6,102 nucleotides of DNA from Bacteriovorax stolpii. GTDB taxonomy: Bacteria; Bdellovibrionota; Bacteriovoracia; Bacteriovoracales; Bacteriovoracaceae. Shown here piece after piece: positions 6,020 through 6,102 of this stretch. Within the stretch, counting starts at the first letter, position 1; each line of letters starts with the position of its first letter. The position numbers and the translations under genes are program-made. Location: the NCBI GenBank assembly GCA_945890905.1, contig CAMDDI010000199.1:1-6102 (forward strand), in the 5' to 3' direction. The notes beneath the pieces are model-generated. The model was not told the origin of the DNA, did not search any database, and saw only the letters and a list, made by a program, of their open reading frames with translations.

Positions 6020-6102
6020 AAAAAGTAGTCAGTTAAGGCTATCGCCGCATCGCATTTATTTCCTAATCATTGCTATCTCACCTTATCTCCATTAGAAGAG
6101 TT
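6020..6102. other. Non-coding tail of the window, nothing identified
   Basis: These 83 bases follow the cyclic-nucleotide-binding gene. Stops interrupt all three minus-strand frames, and I find no start codon with a continuing plus-strand frame. The best hairpin, GGC/GCC at 6037-6046, has a 3-base stem and no following T-run, so I do not call a terminator. Confidence 0.5.

Noticed and set aside
6037..6046. Rho-independent terminator after the cyclic-nucleotide-binding gene
   Set aside because: The GGC/GCC stem is only 3 bases and no T-run follows.
6070..6098. Promoter for a gene to the right of the window (TTGCTA and TAGAAG, 17 bases apart)
   Set aside because: Both hexamers are weak, and no downstream gene is visible to support it.

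Overview
The window is a compact bacterial chromosomal segment with about 45% G+C in most genes. It holds two divergent gene clusters separated by only 72 bases. Nearly every base outside that gap and the last 83 bases is coding. The gene set (fused RibBA, bifunctional RibD, bacterial-type ABC-F protein) shows a free-living bacterium. The style is compatible with a predatory or delta-type lineage such as Bdellovibrionota, but that placement is a weak impression and nothing here proves it.

Minus strand, from about 3989 down to base 1: a Xer-like tyrosine recombinase homologue, then ribD, ribE, ribBA and the first 50 codons of ribH, which runs off the window edge. The junctions are an 8-base overlap (recombinase/ribD) and gaps of 2, 9 and 11 bases, so this reads as one transcription unit with likely translational coupling. 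Together RibBA, RibD, RibH and RibE cover GTP and ribulose 5-phosphate to riboflavin. Only the phosphatase acting on the RibD product is not seen. The known active-site residues checked in RibBA and RibD are present, so the pathway looks intact.

The unusual member is the first gene. It has the length and domain plan of XerC/XerD and keeps the nucleophile-position tyrosine and one catalytic arginine. However, the first catalytic arginine is a lysine, the HxxR histidine is a lysine, and the LGH histidine is a valine. It is also clearly more A+T-rich than its neighbours. It is probably inactive or altered as a recombinase, yet it stays intact and overlaps ribD.

Plus strand, from 4062 to 6019: an ABC-F ATPase (two nucleotide-binding domains, no membrane segments), whose stop codon overlaps by one base the start of a small stand-alone cyclic-nucleotide-binding domain protein. 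The pair is probably co-translated. The last 83 bases contain no gene or terminator that I can support.

There is no FMN riboswitch in front of the rib genes within this window, and no CRISPR array, insertion sequence, tRNA or rRNA. The best candidates for something undescribed are the degenerate Xer-like protein leading a riboflavin operon and the coupled ABC-F/cyclic-nucleotide-binding pair.
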